A DNA stretch of 64,000 bases, taken from contig NZ_JAWHTE010000013.1 of the NCBI RefSeq assembly GCF_032586175.1, positions 62,001 to 126,000 on the forward strand, written 5' to 3'. This document shows, piece after piece, positions 39,987 through 49,016 of this stretch (the first letter of the stretch is position 1; every line of letters starts with the position of its first letter). The position numbers and the translations under genes are program-made. The notes beneath the pieces were generated by a model. That model did no database searches, was not told the DNA's origin, and saw only the letters and a list, made by a program, of their open reading frames with translations. The DNA comes from Ovoidimarina sediminis. Lineage in GTDB: Bacteria; Pseudomonadota; Alphaproteobacteria; Rhodobacterales; Rhodobacteraceae.

Positions 39987-40155
39987 CGTTTCAAAATCCC
40001 CGTGCCTTCCCCCGAGGCCATGAAAGGTCATCCGCCCTGCCCTTCGCGCTTTTCGCCGCCGCCGCCCTCGCGGCCCGGCTGATCCATTTCAGCGGCGACG
40101 GCACCGCATCCGGGGCGGAACCTTCTGCAGCACGAACTGGTGACGGCCATTCGAC

Positions 40156-40320
40156 ATGACGGCCTCAACAGACGGCAAATGGCGTTATTTCGTCTCGAAG
40201 GACAACCACGCGGCCAAGGTCTGGCGCACGCCGATCAGCGTCGGCCGCGGCGTCTGGTTGGGCAACGGCTTCCACACCCCGGCCTGGCCCCGCGGCGCGG
40301 CCAAGATCTGGCGATCCTGA
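40156..40320 (+). CDS. Possible 54-residue Trp-rich protein
   Basis: A short frame with coding-like codons. The peptide has four Trp and reads K-W-R-Y-F-V-S-K-D-N-H-A-A-K-V-W-R-T, then R-G-V-W-L-G-N-G-F-H-T-P-A-W-P-R-G. This is not typical of chance translation. Its ATG overlaps by four bases the stop of another open frame upstream (ending 40159) that contains a hydrophobic segment but no credible start. No ribosome site is clear. No family recognised. Confidence 0.42.
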   Translation: MTASTDGKWRYFVSKDNHAAKVWRTPISVGRGVWLGNGFHTPAWPRGAAKIWRS

Positions 40321-40384
40321 AAGTGACGGTGGACTGACCGGCGCCGCTGCCTCTAAGCTCATCAGATCGATCGGGAAGCCAGCC

Positions 40385-41170
40385 ATGAAACGTATTCTCA
40401 TCGCCATCGCCGCCCTGATCCTCGCCACGGGCATGGCGGGTGCAAAGGACCAGACCAAAAGCTTCAAGCCGCACAAATTCAACGGCTCGAAGCCAGCCTT
40501 CAGCAAGGGGATCTATACATTTACGCTCCGACCTCAGGGCTGCAGCGCCAAGAAGTATGGCGACGGGCGAGGCGAGAGCGACTGCTTCAACGGCAATATC
40601 CGGTCGCGGGTATATGCGCCCAGACATTCCGGCCCCGGCGCGACTATGGAATATTACATGGAGTTCCGGATGAACCCGGATTTCCGCTATGACGGCGGGC
40701 CGACCCCGGCCTATTCCAAGCTCGAAATCGCTGAATGGGGGCGCGTCGAGGGGATCAAAAACCACATTTACGACTTGCAGCTCGACACGGTCAGGGGCCT
40801 GACCTTCGAGCGTGCGGTCTGCGTCCCGCCAAACCGGCTGGGGGACTGGAACAGCGTGCGGATCCTCGTGAAGTGGTCCAAGGGCAGCGACGGGTTCCTG
40901 CAAGCGATCTGCAACGGCCGCCCTGTCCTGACCCGGCAGAACCAGCAGACTGTCGTCCCGCCCGATTGCGCGAAACCCTGGAAACTGCAATGCGAGCCCG
41001 CGCTCCAGCGCCCCGACGCGAAAATCTACTGGCAGGTCGGGCCCCGTCTCTCGGGCTTCGGCCCGGACTATCGCAAATACGGGTTTCCCTCCGTTTTCAC
41101 CCGCTTCCCCGCAAACGGCGTCCAGATGCAGGTGCGCAACCTGTATGCTGGACGTCCGATCAAGCGATAA
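40385..41170 (+). CDS. Secreted protein, possible heparin-lyase-I-like polysaccharide lyase fold
   Basis: A 261-residue exported protein with a Sec signal peptide (residues 1-20, cleaved near G-M-A-G-A-K). The mature part has four or more Cys and a beta-rich pattern: M-E-Y-Y-M-E-F-R-M-N-P-D-F, K-L-E-I-A-E-W-G-R-V, W-N-S-V-R-I-L-V-K-W-S-K-G-S-D-G, and I-C-N-G-R-P-V-L. That layout resembles the jelly-roll polysaccharide lyases of the heparin-lyase-I group. The family call is tentative. It precedes mipZ on the same strand. Confidence 0.55.
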   Translation: MKRILIAIAALILATGMAGAKDQTKSFKPHKFNGSKPAFSKGIYTFTLRPQGCSAKKYGDGRGESDCFNGNIRSRVYAPRHSGPGATMEYYMEFRMNPDFRYDGGPTPAYSKLEIAEWGRVEGIKNHIYDLQLDTVRGLTFERAVCVPPNRLGDWNSVRILVKWSKGSDGFLQAICNGRPVLTRQNQQTVVPPDCAKPWKLQCEPALQRPDAKIYWQVGPRLSGFGPDYRKYGFPSVFTRFPANGVQMQVRNLYAGRPIKR

Positions 41171-41284
41171 GGCGCCATTCTATGGCCAGTCTTTGATGCG
41201 CGCCACTTTCCTTGAGGGGGAACACAACATATAGTGGCGCAAACCGGCGTTCGGGCTGCCGGACGGGCAAAAGAGGGCAGGGTC

Positions 41285-42097
41285 GTGGCGCATATCATCG
41301 TCGTCGGCAATGAAAAGGGGGGCTCGGGCAAGTCCACCACATCGATGCACGTGGCGACGTCCCTTGTACGAATGGGCCACACGGTCGGAACGCTTGATCT
41401 GGACCTGAGACAGAAGAGCCTCGGCCGATATATCGAGAACCGGCGCGCCTTCAATACACGGCACGGGCTCAACCTGCCCTGCCCCGACTATCGCGATCTG
41501 CCGGATGTAACCGGCATGAAGCTCGCCCCCGGAGAGCACGCGCAGGATCGACGCCTGTCGATGGCGGTAGTGGGAATGGAAGAGAGTTGCGAATTCATAC
41601 TGATCGATTGCCCTGGCTCGCACACACGCCTCAGCCAGGTCGCCCATTCGCTGGCCGATACTTTGGTGACACCTCTGAACGACAGCTTCATTGACTTCGA
41701 CCTTCTGGCGCGCGCAGATCCCGAAACGAACAAAATCCTCGGCCCGTCCGTTTATTCGGAAATGGTTTGGAACGCACGGCAGCTTCGGGCCCAGGCAGGT
41801 CTCGAGCCGATCGACTGGGTGGTCGTGCGAAACCGCCTTGGGGCGCAGGCGATGCACAACAAGCGGAAGATGGGCGAGGCGCTGGACGACCTCGGCCGCA
41901 GGATCGGGTTCCGCGTGACAGCGGGATTTAGCGAAAGAGTGATCTTTCGCGAACTTTTTCCGCGGGGCCTTACACTTCTCGATCTCAGGGATATCGGCGT
42001 GACAGGTCAGATGAACATCTCAAACGTCGCCGCGCGGCAGGAGCTGCGCGATCTGGTCAGAGAGCTTCGTCTTCCCGGCGTGCAAGTCGACTTCTGA
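41285..42097 (+). CDS. mipZ: Division-plane positioning ATPase MipZ
   Basis: A 270-residue ParA-type ATPase. The deviant Walker A is N-E-K-G-G-S-G-K-S-T-T near residue 7, followed by D-L-D-L-R-Q-K-S-L-G-R-Y-I-E-N-R, a MipZ mark, and the Walker B L-I-D-C-P-G. It forms gradients from the poles through ParB and blocks FtsZ near them. A GTG start at 41285 fits; an upstream TTG would add 17 poor residues. Its 3' end overlaps the convergent membrane-protein gene by 41 bases. Confidence 0.92.
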   Translation: MAHIIVVGNEKGGSGKSTTSMHVATSLVRMGHTVGTLDLDLRQKSLGRYIENRRAFNTRHGLNLPCPDYRDLPDVTGMKLAPGEHAQDRRLSMAVVGMEESCEFILIDCPGSHTRLSQVAHSLADTLVTPLNDSFIDFDLLARADPETNKILGPSVYSEMVWNARQLRAQAGLEPIDWVVVRNRLGAQAMHNKRKMGEALDDLGRRIGFRVTAGFSERVIFRELFPRGLTLLDLRDIGVTGQMNISNVAARQELRDLVRELRLPGVQVDF

Positions 42098-43109
42098 AGT
42101 GGCGGGCGAGGCCAGCAATGCCGGCCGCAAGTCCGGCCCCCAGCATCTGAACTACAGCAAGGGTGCCACGCAGGGTGGCGCGGGCTGCGATCAGTGCCCA
42201 GTGCGGTTCAGCAGGTTCAGACTCCCGCGCGCGCTCTGCCTCGATGATCTCCCGCTGGGACGGAAGCGGGGCGAATTTCGGATGCGCAGCCGTGGGGCCC
42301 TCAGGCCCCTGATCGTCTTCAACTGCGGGCTCTGCTTCAGCCTCTTCCAGTCGTCCGCGGGCAATCGAGACGAGCGCCGAAATGGCGACAAGCGCCATCG
42401 CCGTAAGGAAGAGAGCCCGGTGGGTCTCGGAGGACGGGGCTGCCCCCAAGATGGCCAGCCTTTCACCCGCAAACGGGCGGACTGCCAGGTTATCTGCCGA
42501 GAGTTCGACCCCCATAACAGAAAAAGCGCCATCCGCCATTAGTGTGAAATCGCCCGGGTCGACATGAAGGCCATTGATTTCCACTACCGTGCCGCGGGTA
42601 CCCGGACCGAAGACAGCATCCACGAGATGCGCAGCATCGGGAACGCGCGTGTCGCCGACATCGATCGGGTAGAACATTAGCCCGATCGCGGGGCGCTCAA
42701 CATCTTCCTGCACGCCCGTTCGACGGGCGACCTGTGCCGTAAGGGCCCCGGCCCCCGCCTCGCGGGAGTGGATTTGAGCCTCACCCCTATCGCTTAACCC
42801 GAAGAGCGGCACGACGACGGCGCGTTCGACGGGATTGATCCCTCGCAGGGTGAGTACTGTGGCGCGTGAGAAATCGGCCTCGGCCTGCACAAAAACTTCG
42901 TCGGCGGGACCGACATGAGTGAGCATGTTGAAGTTTTGGAGCGCGGCCTTGGGCGGCGGGCCTTGCCGCAGCGCAAGTGTGCGGTCTGCCTGCTCGTGCA
43001 CCTCGATATACCCCGCCACCAGCCCGACCGCAGCCAGAAGCGCCGCCACGAAGACCAGGGGCTTCGGGTCGATCATGCGCAGAATCTTGACCAGAGTGCG
43101 CGGCAGCAT
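42057..43109 (-). CDS. Membrane protein of unknown function
   Basis: A 350-residue protein: one membrane helix at about 17-35, a periplasmic domain of about 190 residues (A-D-E-V-F-V-Q-A-E-A-D-F, G-L-M-F-Y-P-I-D-V-G-D), a helix at about 230-247, an acidic linker, and a third hydrophobic stretch at about 313-335 near a basic C-terminus. I do not recognise it. Its end overlaps mipZ by 41 bases on the other strand, so both stops lie within each other's coding region. Confidence 0.7.
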   Translation of the reverse strand: MLPRTLVKILRMIDPKPLVFVAALLAAVGLVAGYIEVHEQADRTLALRQGPPPKAALQNFNMLTHVGPADEVFVQAEADFSRATVLTLRGINPVERAVVVPLFGLSDRGEAQIHSREAGAGALTAQVARRTGVQEDVERPAIGLMFYPIDVGDTRVPDAAHLVDAVFGPGTRGTVVEINGLHVDPGDFTLMADGAFSVMGVELSADNLAVRPFAGERLAILGAAPSSETHRALFLTAMALVAISALVSIARGRLEEAEAEPAVEDDQGPEGPTAAHPKFAPLPSQREIIEAERARESEPAEPHWALIAARATLRGTLAVVQMLGAGLAAGIAGLARHFRSRLARREDEAL

Positions 43110-43513
43110 TCAGGAACTCTCCGACTCGTTCACAGGCCTGAAACTCACAGCGCAACAGGGCATCAACATGGCAAATGGCGGGTAAATTCAGGAGAAGAGC
43201 GGTTCGAGACGGTGGCCGAAGAGTTGCCGGGTGAAGCCGGGAAAGGCAAACGGCCTGGCTTGGTATCAGAGATCCAGGGGGATTTCGGCCAATCAAGCGG
43301 CATAACAACTTCAATTGCCATGCGGGTTCTCGCCTCCAGTGCGAACTCTTCCCAGATCGAGATCGTACACCTCAAGCAGATCGATCCCGCCACAGAAGCG
43401 CGCGGAGTAGCCCGCCGGGTTTGCAACAGGGACCGACTTGGCGGAGCAGAAGTTTAAGTGGCTCCCGCCCAGAAATCCGGAACGGAAACCAGAAACAAAT
43501 CCAACGCCCGACG
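43110..43513. other. Gene-free interval
   Basis: 404 bases between the membrane-protein gene and putR. Short open frames occur on both strands but have poor composition and no ribosome sites. It may hold the promoter of the membrane-protein gene. I see no hairpin terminator or repeat of note. Confidence 0.5.
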
Positions 43514-44008
43514 TCAGCCGAGAATGTCGCCGAGGACCACATCCGAGGCGACGCTGTCATCCTTCACGGATTCCATAGCAACATAGGTAGACGTGCCCGC
43601 AACGTACGGAAGCGCCGAAATCACCTCGCCCAGGACATGACGGTAGTCTCGCATATCGCGAGTGCGAACCTTGAGCAGGTAATCGAATGAACCCGCAATC
43701 ATATGGCAGCTTTCGATCTCGGGCACACCCTGTACAGCGCGATTGAAGGCGCGGAGGGCGGGCTCGGTCGTTTCGGTCAACCGCACCTCGGCAAAAGCCA
43801 CGTGATCGCGGCCGAGACGCGCAGGATCGAGTATCGCGCGGAACCCCAGGATGAAACCATCAGCGATCAGCCGCTTCATCCGCGCCTGGCACGGCGTCTT
43901 CGAAAGACCCACTCGCGAAGCGAGTTCAGTCACCGTGAGGCGGCCGTCATTGGCCAATTCAGCCAATATGCGCCTATCAATTCGATCAAGTTCACTGTGC
44001 TCCGCCAT
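43514..44008 (-). CDS. putR: Lrp/AsnC-family regulator, PutR-like
   Basis: A 164-residue Lrp-type regulator. Helix-turn-helix at about 8-55 (L-D-R-I-D-R-R-I-L-A-E-L-A-N-D-G-R ... L-A-S-R-V-G-L-S-K-T-P-C) and an effector-binding RAM domain. P-C-Q-A-R-M-K-R in the recognition helix matches PutR of alphaproteobacteria, the proline-responsive activator of putA. Divergent from putA with 134 bases between, which supports that role. Confidence 0.9.
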   Translation of the reverse strand: MAEHSELDRIDRRILAELANDGRLTVTELASRVGLSKTPCQARMKRLIADGFILGFRAILDPARLGRDHVAFAEVRLTETTEPALRAFNRAVQGVPEIESCHMIAGSFDYLLKVRTRDMRDYRHVLGEVISALPYVAGTSTYVAMESVKDDSVASDVVLGDILG

Positions 44009-44142
44009 AATTCCCAGTATATTTCCCCAAATTCCCCTAATCTATAGTCGTTTCACCTCAATAGCGATCGGATTTGGTCAGATTGCCTTCCCATGACAGA
44101 GTATATGGGCAAGATCGCTGCTTAATCGGGGCCCGCTCCACC
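44009..44142. promoter_or_regulatory. putR-putA divergent control region
   Basis: A 134-base region that is AT-rich on the putR side (TTTCCCCAAATTCCCCTAATC near 44017-44042 has a repeated CCCCWAAT pattern). PutR binding sites are expected here; none can be assigned with certainty. Confidence 0.4.
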
Positions 44143-47100
44143 ATGACCAATTCATCCTACACCGAACGCCGGACACTGCATGAACTTCATACAGGAGACG
44201 AAGCCGCGCTCCTCGATGCTCTGATGGAGAGATACCCCTTTTCTGCGGACGAGCGGACGGCGGCGGCCTCAGACGCGGCGGATCTGGTGCGTCGGATTCG
44301 CGCGGACGATGCTCCGGGGCTCATGGAGGTTTTTCTGGCTGAGTACGGCCTTTCGACTGAGGAGGGTATCGCACTTATGTGTCTGGCCGAGGCGCTTTTG
44401 CGGGTTCCCGATGCGGAGACCATGGATGCGCTGATCGAGGACAAGATCGCACCGTCGCATTGGGGCGCGCACCTCGGGAAATCCTCTTCCCCGCTTGTGA
44501 ACGCCTCCACCTGGGCCCTAATGCTGACAGGCAAGGTCCTTCAGGACGGGCGCGGGCTGGCACATGTTCTCCAGGATGCTGTGCGGCGGCTGGGGGAGCC
44601 CGTGATCCGCACCGCCGTCGGCAGAGCGATGCGGGAACTGGGTGCGCAGTTCGTGCTCGGCGAAACGATCGAAGAGGCCGTTAAGCGTGGCCGGAAGTCG
44701 GTAGAGCGCGGCTACACCTATTCCTACGACATGCTGGGAGAGGCCGCGCGAACCGAAGCTGACGCCGCCGCTTATGATGCGGCCTATCACGATGCGATCC
44801 GGCGGCTGGCGCAGCAAGTCAAAGGAACAGTGCGGGACGCGCCGGGAATATCGATCAAGCTATCGGCGCTTCATCCACGATACGAGGAGCGGCAGCGAAC
44901 GCGTGTGATGGACGAGCTTGTGCCGCGTGCGAGAGCACTGGCATTGGCGGCGCGCGAAGCGGGCATGGGGCTCAACATCGACGCCGAAGAGGCCGACCGG
45001 CTTGAGCTTTCGATGGATGTGATCGAGGCGGTGCTGGAAGATCCCGCACTCGCTGGCTGGGACGGCTTCGGCATCGTGGTGCAAGCCTACGGCAAGCGGG
45101 CCGAAGCGGTGATCGACTGGTTCCACGCGCTGGCCGAGCGGCTTGACCGAAAAGTGATGTTGCGTCTCGTCAAGGGCGCGTACTGGGACACCGAAATCAA
45201 GCGAGCTCAGGTGGAAGGGCTCAAGAGTTTTCCTGTTTGGACGCGGAAGGCGGCAACCGATGTTGCCTATCTTAGCCTCGCGAAAAAGCTCTTGGGTATG
45301 ACCGACCGGATCTACCCGCAATTCGCAACCCATAACGCGCACTCGGTGGCGGCGATTCTGAAGGTGTCCGGCGACCGCACCGCGTTTGAGTTCCAGCGGC
45401 TCCACGGTATGGGCGGATCGCTTCATGATCTCGTAATGAAGGATGCGGATACGCGATGCCGGATCTATGCACCGGTGGGAGCACATCGCGACCTTCTGGC
45501 GTATCTCGTAAGACGTCTTTTGGAGAACGGGGCGAATTCGTCCTTCGTGAACCAGATCGTCGACGAGGATGTGCCGCCCGAAGTCGTGGCGGCCGATCCT
45601 TTCGAAGCTCTCGCTGGGTCGGGAAGCAACCGGGCGGTGGTGCCGCCGGGCGATCTTTATCTTCCGGAACGGCCCAATTCGATCGGTTGGGATCTGGCTG
45701 ATCGAGCCGATTTTGGAGAGATCGACGAAGCTCGACTGCCTTTTCGAACGACCATGTTCGAGGCGGGGCCACTTATGGCGGCGGTTGCACGCAATGGTGA
45801 GGACCGCGAAGTGCTCGACCCTGCAACCGGGGCCGTTGTGGGGCGTGTGCACGATGCTTCCGACCATGATGTCAACGCTGCATTGAATGCGGCGGCGCCG
45901 TGGACCGCAACCGCAAGAGAGCGTGCCGATGTCCTCAACCGTGCCGCCGATCTGTACGAGTCGCGGTTTGGAGAAGCGTTCGCGCTTCTGGCGCGCGAGG
46001 CAGGCAAAACGCCGGACGACGCGGTTGCCGAATTGCGCGAGGCGGTGGATTTCCTGCGCTACTACGCTGCCCGCGGACAAGAGAGCGATGCACCAGCGCG
46101 AGGGATCTTTACCTGTATCTCTCCTTGGAACTTCCCACTTGCGATTTTCACAGGGCAAGTGGCGGGAGCACTGGCCGCAGGGAACGGGGTTCTTGCGAAG
46201 CCAGCGGAATCGACCGTTCTTACCGCGGCCTGGGCCGTGCGCATCCTGCACGAGGCCGGAGTGCCGCGCGAGGTTCTGCAGCTTGTCCCTGGCGACGGGA
46301 CCATCGTCGGGCGGAAACTGACCTCGGATGCACGGGTTGCAGGAGTTGCTTTCACGGGGTCAACCGACACAGCCCAGGCCATCAACCGGGCGATGGCAGG
46401 CAAACTTGAACCGACTGCGCCCCTGATTGCCGAGACCGGCGGTCTTAATGCGATGATCGTCGACTCCACAGCCCTCCCGGAACAAGCGGTGCGCGATCTT
46501 GTGTTGTCGGCGTTCCGTTCCGCGGGGCAACGCTGTTCGGCCTGTCGCATTCTCTACGTACAATCCGATGTAGCCGACGCCGTGCTCGAGATGCTGGAAG
46601 GCGCTATGGCGGAGCTGACATTGGGCGACCCCTGGGACCTGTCAACCGATGTCGGCCCGGTAATCGATGAGGCCGCACGTGCAGATATCCAGGCGCATGT
46701 CGACAAGGCACGGGCCGAAGGCCGGCTGGTCCGGCAACTCGACGTACCGGCGAACGGGCATTTCGTAGGGCCTGCGCTCATCCTCGTGAAGGGTATCGCA
46801 GACATGGAGCGTGAAGTCTTCGGGCCGGTCCTGCATGTGGCAACCTTCGAGGCCGACGACCTCGATCGCGTGATCGACGCGATCAACGATCGTGGATTCG
46901 GGCTGACCTTCGGAATTCACAGCCGGATTGACGACCGGGTGGATCAGGTCGCGCGGCGCTTAAAGGTTGGGAATATATACGTGAACCGAAACCAAATCGG
47001 GGCCATTGTTGGATCGCAGCCGTTTGGTGGCGAGGGGCTTTCAGGCACTGGGCCAAAAGCTGGCGGACCATCCTACGTTGCGCGCTTTACGCGACCGGGC

Positions 47101-47613
47101 CGGCGGAAGGCCACCGCAGGACAGGGCCGAGCCGCGGATGTTGCCGAGGTGACGCGAGCGATAAGAGCCGCCGGGCGGCCCGGCGACACGCCGACGTCGA
47201 GCCTCTCATTGCCGGGACCCACGGGGGAATCGAACCGGTTGTCGACCTATGGGCGAGGCGTGATCCTCTGTCTTGGTCCGACGGCGGGACTCGCAGAGGA
47301 ACAAGCGCGACTGGTGCGCGGCGCGGGCTCTGTCCCCGTGATCGTGGCCCCCGGCGCCGAGAGCAAGGGATCCATTGACGGCGTTCTGGCACGCGATGCG
47401 CTTAGTGAACTTCAAGGTATAGATGGGGTTGCACTGTGGTCTGATGCTGACGACCTGAGGGCTGCACGGATTGCTCTCGCCGCGCGAAATGGGCCGATCC
47501 TTCCGCTTTTGGCCGAAGACGATATCGAGGATCGGGCGGTTCTGGAGCGGCACGTTTGCGTTGATACGACAGCTGCGGGCGGAAACGCGCGGCTTCTGGC
47601 GCAGTCGGCGTAA
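44143..47613 (+). CDS. putA: Bifunctional proline dehydrogenase / L-glutamate gamma-semialdehyde dehydrogenase PutA
   Basis: A 1156-residue enzyme oxidising proline to glutamate. There is no ribbon-helix-helix DNA-binding domain at the N-terminus. The FAD-linked proline dehydrogenase barrel spans about 50-500 (L-V-K-G-A-Y-W-D-T-E-I-K, F-A-T-H-N-A-H-S, Y-A-P-V-G-A-H). The aldehyde dehydrogenase spans about 540-1000, with catalytic Glu in I-A-E-T-G-G-L-N and Cys in R-S-A-G-Q-R-C-S-A-C-R. A C-terminal domain (about 1010-1156) ends the protein. Regulated by the divergent PutR. Confidence 0.96.
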   Translation: MTNSSYTERRTLHELHTGDEAALLDALMERYPFSADERTAAASDAADLVRRIRADDAPGLMEVFLAEYGLSTEEGIALMCLAEALLRVPDAETMDALIEDKIAPSHWGAHLGKSSSPLVNASTWALMLTGKVLQDGRGLAHVLQDAVRRLGEPVIRTAVGRAMRELGAQFVLGETIEEAVKRGRKSVERGYTYSYDMLGEAARTEADAAAYDAAYHDAIRRLAQQVKGTVRDAPGISIKLSALHPRYEERQRTRVMDELVPRARALALAAREAGMGLNIDAEEADRLELSMDVIEAVLEDPALAGWDGFGIVVQAYGKRAEAVIDWFHALAERLDRKVMLRLVKGAYWDTEIKRAQVEGLKSFPVWTRKAATDVAYLSLAKKLLGMTDRIYPQFATHNAHSVAAILKVSGDRTAFEFQRLHGMGGSLHDLVMKDADTRCRIYAPVGAHRDLLAYLVRRLLENGANSSFVNQIVDEDVPPEVVAADPFEALAGSGSNRAVVPPGDLYLPERPNSIGWDLADRADFGEIDEARLPFRTTMFEAGPLMAAVARNGEDREVLDPATGAVVGRVHDASDHDVNAALNAAAPWTATARERADVLNRAADLYESRFGEAFALLAREAGKTPDDAVAELREAVDFLRYYAARGQESDAPARGIFTCISPWNFPLAIFTGQVAGALAAGNGVLAKPAESTVLTAAWAVRILHEAGVPREVLQLVPGDGTIVGRKLTSDARVAGVAFTGSTDTAQAINRAMAGKLEPTAPLIAETGGLNAMIVDSTALPEQAVRDLVLSAFRSAGQRCSACRILYVQSDVADAVLEMLEGAMAELTLGDPWDLSTDVGPVIDEAARADIQAHVDKARAEGRLVRQLDVPANGHFVGPALILVKGIADMEREVFGPVLHVATFEADDLDRVIDAINDRGFGLTFGIHSRIDDRVDQVARRLKVGNIYVNRNQIGAIVGSQPFGGEGLSGTGPKAGGPSYVARFTRPGRRKATAGQGRAADVAEVTRAIRAAGRPGDTPTSSLSLPGPTGESNRLSTYGRGVILCLGPTAGLAEEQARLVRGAGSVPVIVAPGAESKGSIDGVLARDALSELQGIDGVALWSDADDLRAARIALAARNGPILPLLAEDDIEDRAVLERHVCVDTTAAGGNARLLAQSA

Positions 47614-47619
47614 TGGATC

Positions 47620-48282
47620 TCAAGCATGGTGCGGGCCAGCGTCGCGGAACACCGCATCCTGGCTCAGCACCTCGCCAAAAAGCGAATGCGTCAGCCTCAG
47701 AGAGAAGCGGAAACACCCCGTGCCCTCGTCATGGTGCCCGATTTCAAGAGCACCGGGCGTAAGCCAGCGAGGTAGGCGAAGCCGCAGGCCAAGGGCTTCG
47801 AAAAAGTAGTGGTCGCTTTCAAAGATCAGTGACGACGGAGCCGCGCGGATTCGAAGCGCCATGCCGATGCCGTATCCGATGTATTCCTCCAGCCCCGTAA
47901 CACCGCGGAATCGTTTGGAACTGTGGACGACCTGCGGAAAGCCGGCTGCGCGGCTGTATTGGCGGATCCAGAACTGGCCTCCGGTGCTGCCGTCTTCGGT
48001 GACGACCACAACCGCCGCTTGCCCCACGGAGGAGACATCGTAAGGAAGCGGTGCTCCCACCGGGCGCAGGATCTGTGCGAGAATCCAGCCCATGATCGAG
48101 AACCGCATTGCCGTGACTTCGCCCTGATAGGTAACGCTCATTCCCGCGCGGAGGCGCTTGCCGAAACGGGCCTGCACCGCCTCGGGGAGGCCTGCCCAGG
48201 CGCTATCCCCGAGAAGAGCCCGAAAACGGTTGTCGGACTGGTAGCTTCCGGTGTCGGCTTTCTGGATCGCTTGCATCATCAT
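47620..48282 (-). CDS. DUF4166 domain protein
   Basis: A 220-residue cytoplasmic protein of the DUF4166 type: F-R-A-L-L-G-D-S-A-W-A-G-L-P-E-A-V-Q near residue 20, G-A-P-L-P-Y near residue 78, W-I-R-Q-Y-S-R near 105, and the closing L-P-R-W-L-T-P-G-A-L-E. Function unknown; members often sit with GbsR-type regulators or lipid-metabolism genes. Three consecutive ATGs start it, and GGAG suits the second or third best. It is downstream of gbsR and has its own operator-like dyad. Confidence 0.82.
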   Translation of the reverse strand: MMMQAIQKADTGSYQSDNRFRALLGDSAWAGLPEAVQARFGKRLRAGMSVTYQGEVTAMRFSIMGWILAQILRPVGAPLPYDVSSVGQAAVVVVTEDGSTGGQFWIRQYSRAAGFPQVVHSSKRFRGVTGLEEYIGYGIGMALRIRAAPSSLIFESDHYFFEALGLRLRLPRWLTPGALEIGHHDEGTGCFRFSLRLTHSLFGEVLSQDAVFRDAGPHHA

Positions 48283-48290
48283 TCACTCCA

Positions 48291-48316
48291 TTCTGGTATT
48301 TCTGTATTTCCAGAAA
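48291..48316. promoter_or_regulatory. Operator-like dyad before the DUF4166 gene
   Basis: TTTCTG-N6-CAGAAA at 48299-48316, nested with an outer dyad TTCTGG / CCAGAA (48291-48315), just upstream of the ribosome site. The inner dyad is identical in both arms and spacing to the one at the gbsR start. Confidence 0.6.
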
Positions 48317-48339
48317 AAAACTCATAAAAAAGGGCGCGT

Positions 48340-48909
48340 TCACCCGCCCCGTTTACCATTGCGACCAATGAGGGAGAAAACCTTGTCCCCCATCGTCAGG
48401 AGCGTGTTCAGCCGCGACTTAGGGACCTTGAGCATCTGTGCATACCAACGGTCGGCAGTGTCGAGAAACTCCTTCATCGCTCGCATCCGGTTCAGAACCT
48501 CGGGGTGCAAACCCTTTTCCGTTTCTGCCTGAGCAACGCATGCATTGATTGCGGAAATCGCCGGATCAATCTCGCGCTCCTTGCGACCTTGCGCGATCCG
48601 CATCGCCATTTCCCAGACATCCGTTTCAGCCTGGAAATATTCTCGCCGGTCCCCTTGAACTGGCACGCGGCGGATAAGCTTCCAGGAAACAAGTTCCTTC
48701 AGCGAGTTGGAGACATTCGAGCGCGCGATGCCGAGTTCTTCCGAAATCTGTTCGGCGTTCAGCGGCACCACGCTGAGGTACAGAAGAGCGTGGATCTGGG
48801 CAACGGAACGATTGACGCTCCACTGCCCCCCCATGTCACCCCAATAAAGGATGAACTGCTCCCGCGCCGCAGATTTTCGTTCATCCGTATTTACGAAAAT
48901 TTCTGTCAT
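48340..48909 (-). CDS. GbsR/MarR-family transcriptional regulator
   Basis: A 189-residue winged-helix regulator. G-D-M-G-G-Q-W-S-V-N-R-S-V-A-Q-I-H-A-L-L-Y near residue 24 and L-N-A-E-Q-I-S-E-E-L-G-I-A-R-S-N-V-S-N-S-L-K-E-L form the GbsR DNA-binding region; the C-terminal half is helical and probably dimerises. Its start codon lies in the centre of a dyad, so it likely represses itself. DUF4166 follows on the same strand after a 57-base gap that holds the same dyad. Confidence 0.88.
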   Translation of the reverse strand: MTEIFVNTDERKSAAREQFILYWGDMGGQWSVNRSVAQIHALLYLSVVPLNAEQISEELGIARSNVSNSLKELVSWKLIRRVPVQGDRREYFQAETDVWEMAMRIAQGRKEREIDPAISAINACVAQAETEKGLHPEVLNRMRAMKEFLDTADRWYAQMLKVPKSRLNTLLTMGDKVFSLIGRNGKRGG

Positions 48910-48918
48910 AACAGAAAT
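48899..48918. promoter_or_regulatory. Operator-like dyad over the gbsR start codon
   Basis: ATTTCTGT-CATA-ACAGAAAT, a perfect 8-base inverted repeat whose four-base centre contains the gbsR ATG (read leftward). It contains TTTCTG-N6-CAGAAA, the same element as before the DUF4166 gene. Confidence 0.65.
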
Positions 48919-49016
48919 ATCGGGCAATCCGGAACAAGAGTCAACTCCCGCGATTGGCAGGTATTTGGTGGAACGGTAACGTGGAGATCACAGCATCGGG
49001 GAGAACGGGACGCGAG

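Noticed and set aside
39959..40159. Frame ending with an ATGA overlap on the 54-residue gene, with a hydrophobic segment
   Set aside because: Its only start codon is a TTG inside the rpmE terminator; no plausible initiation site.
43163..43426. 87-codon leftward frame between the membrane protein gene and putR
   Set aside because: Composition is not protein-like, it has no ribosome site, and other frames there are equally open.
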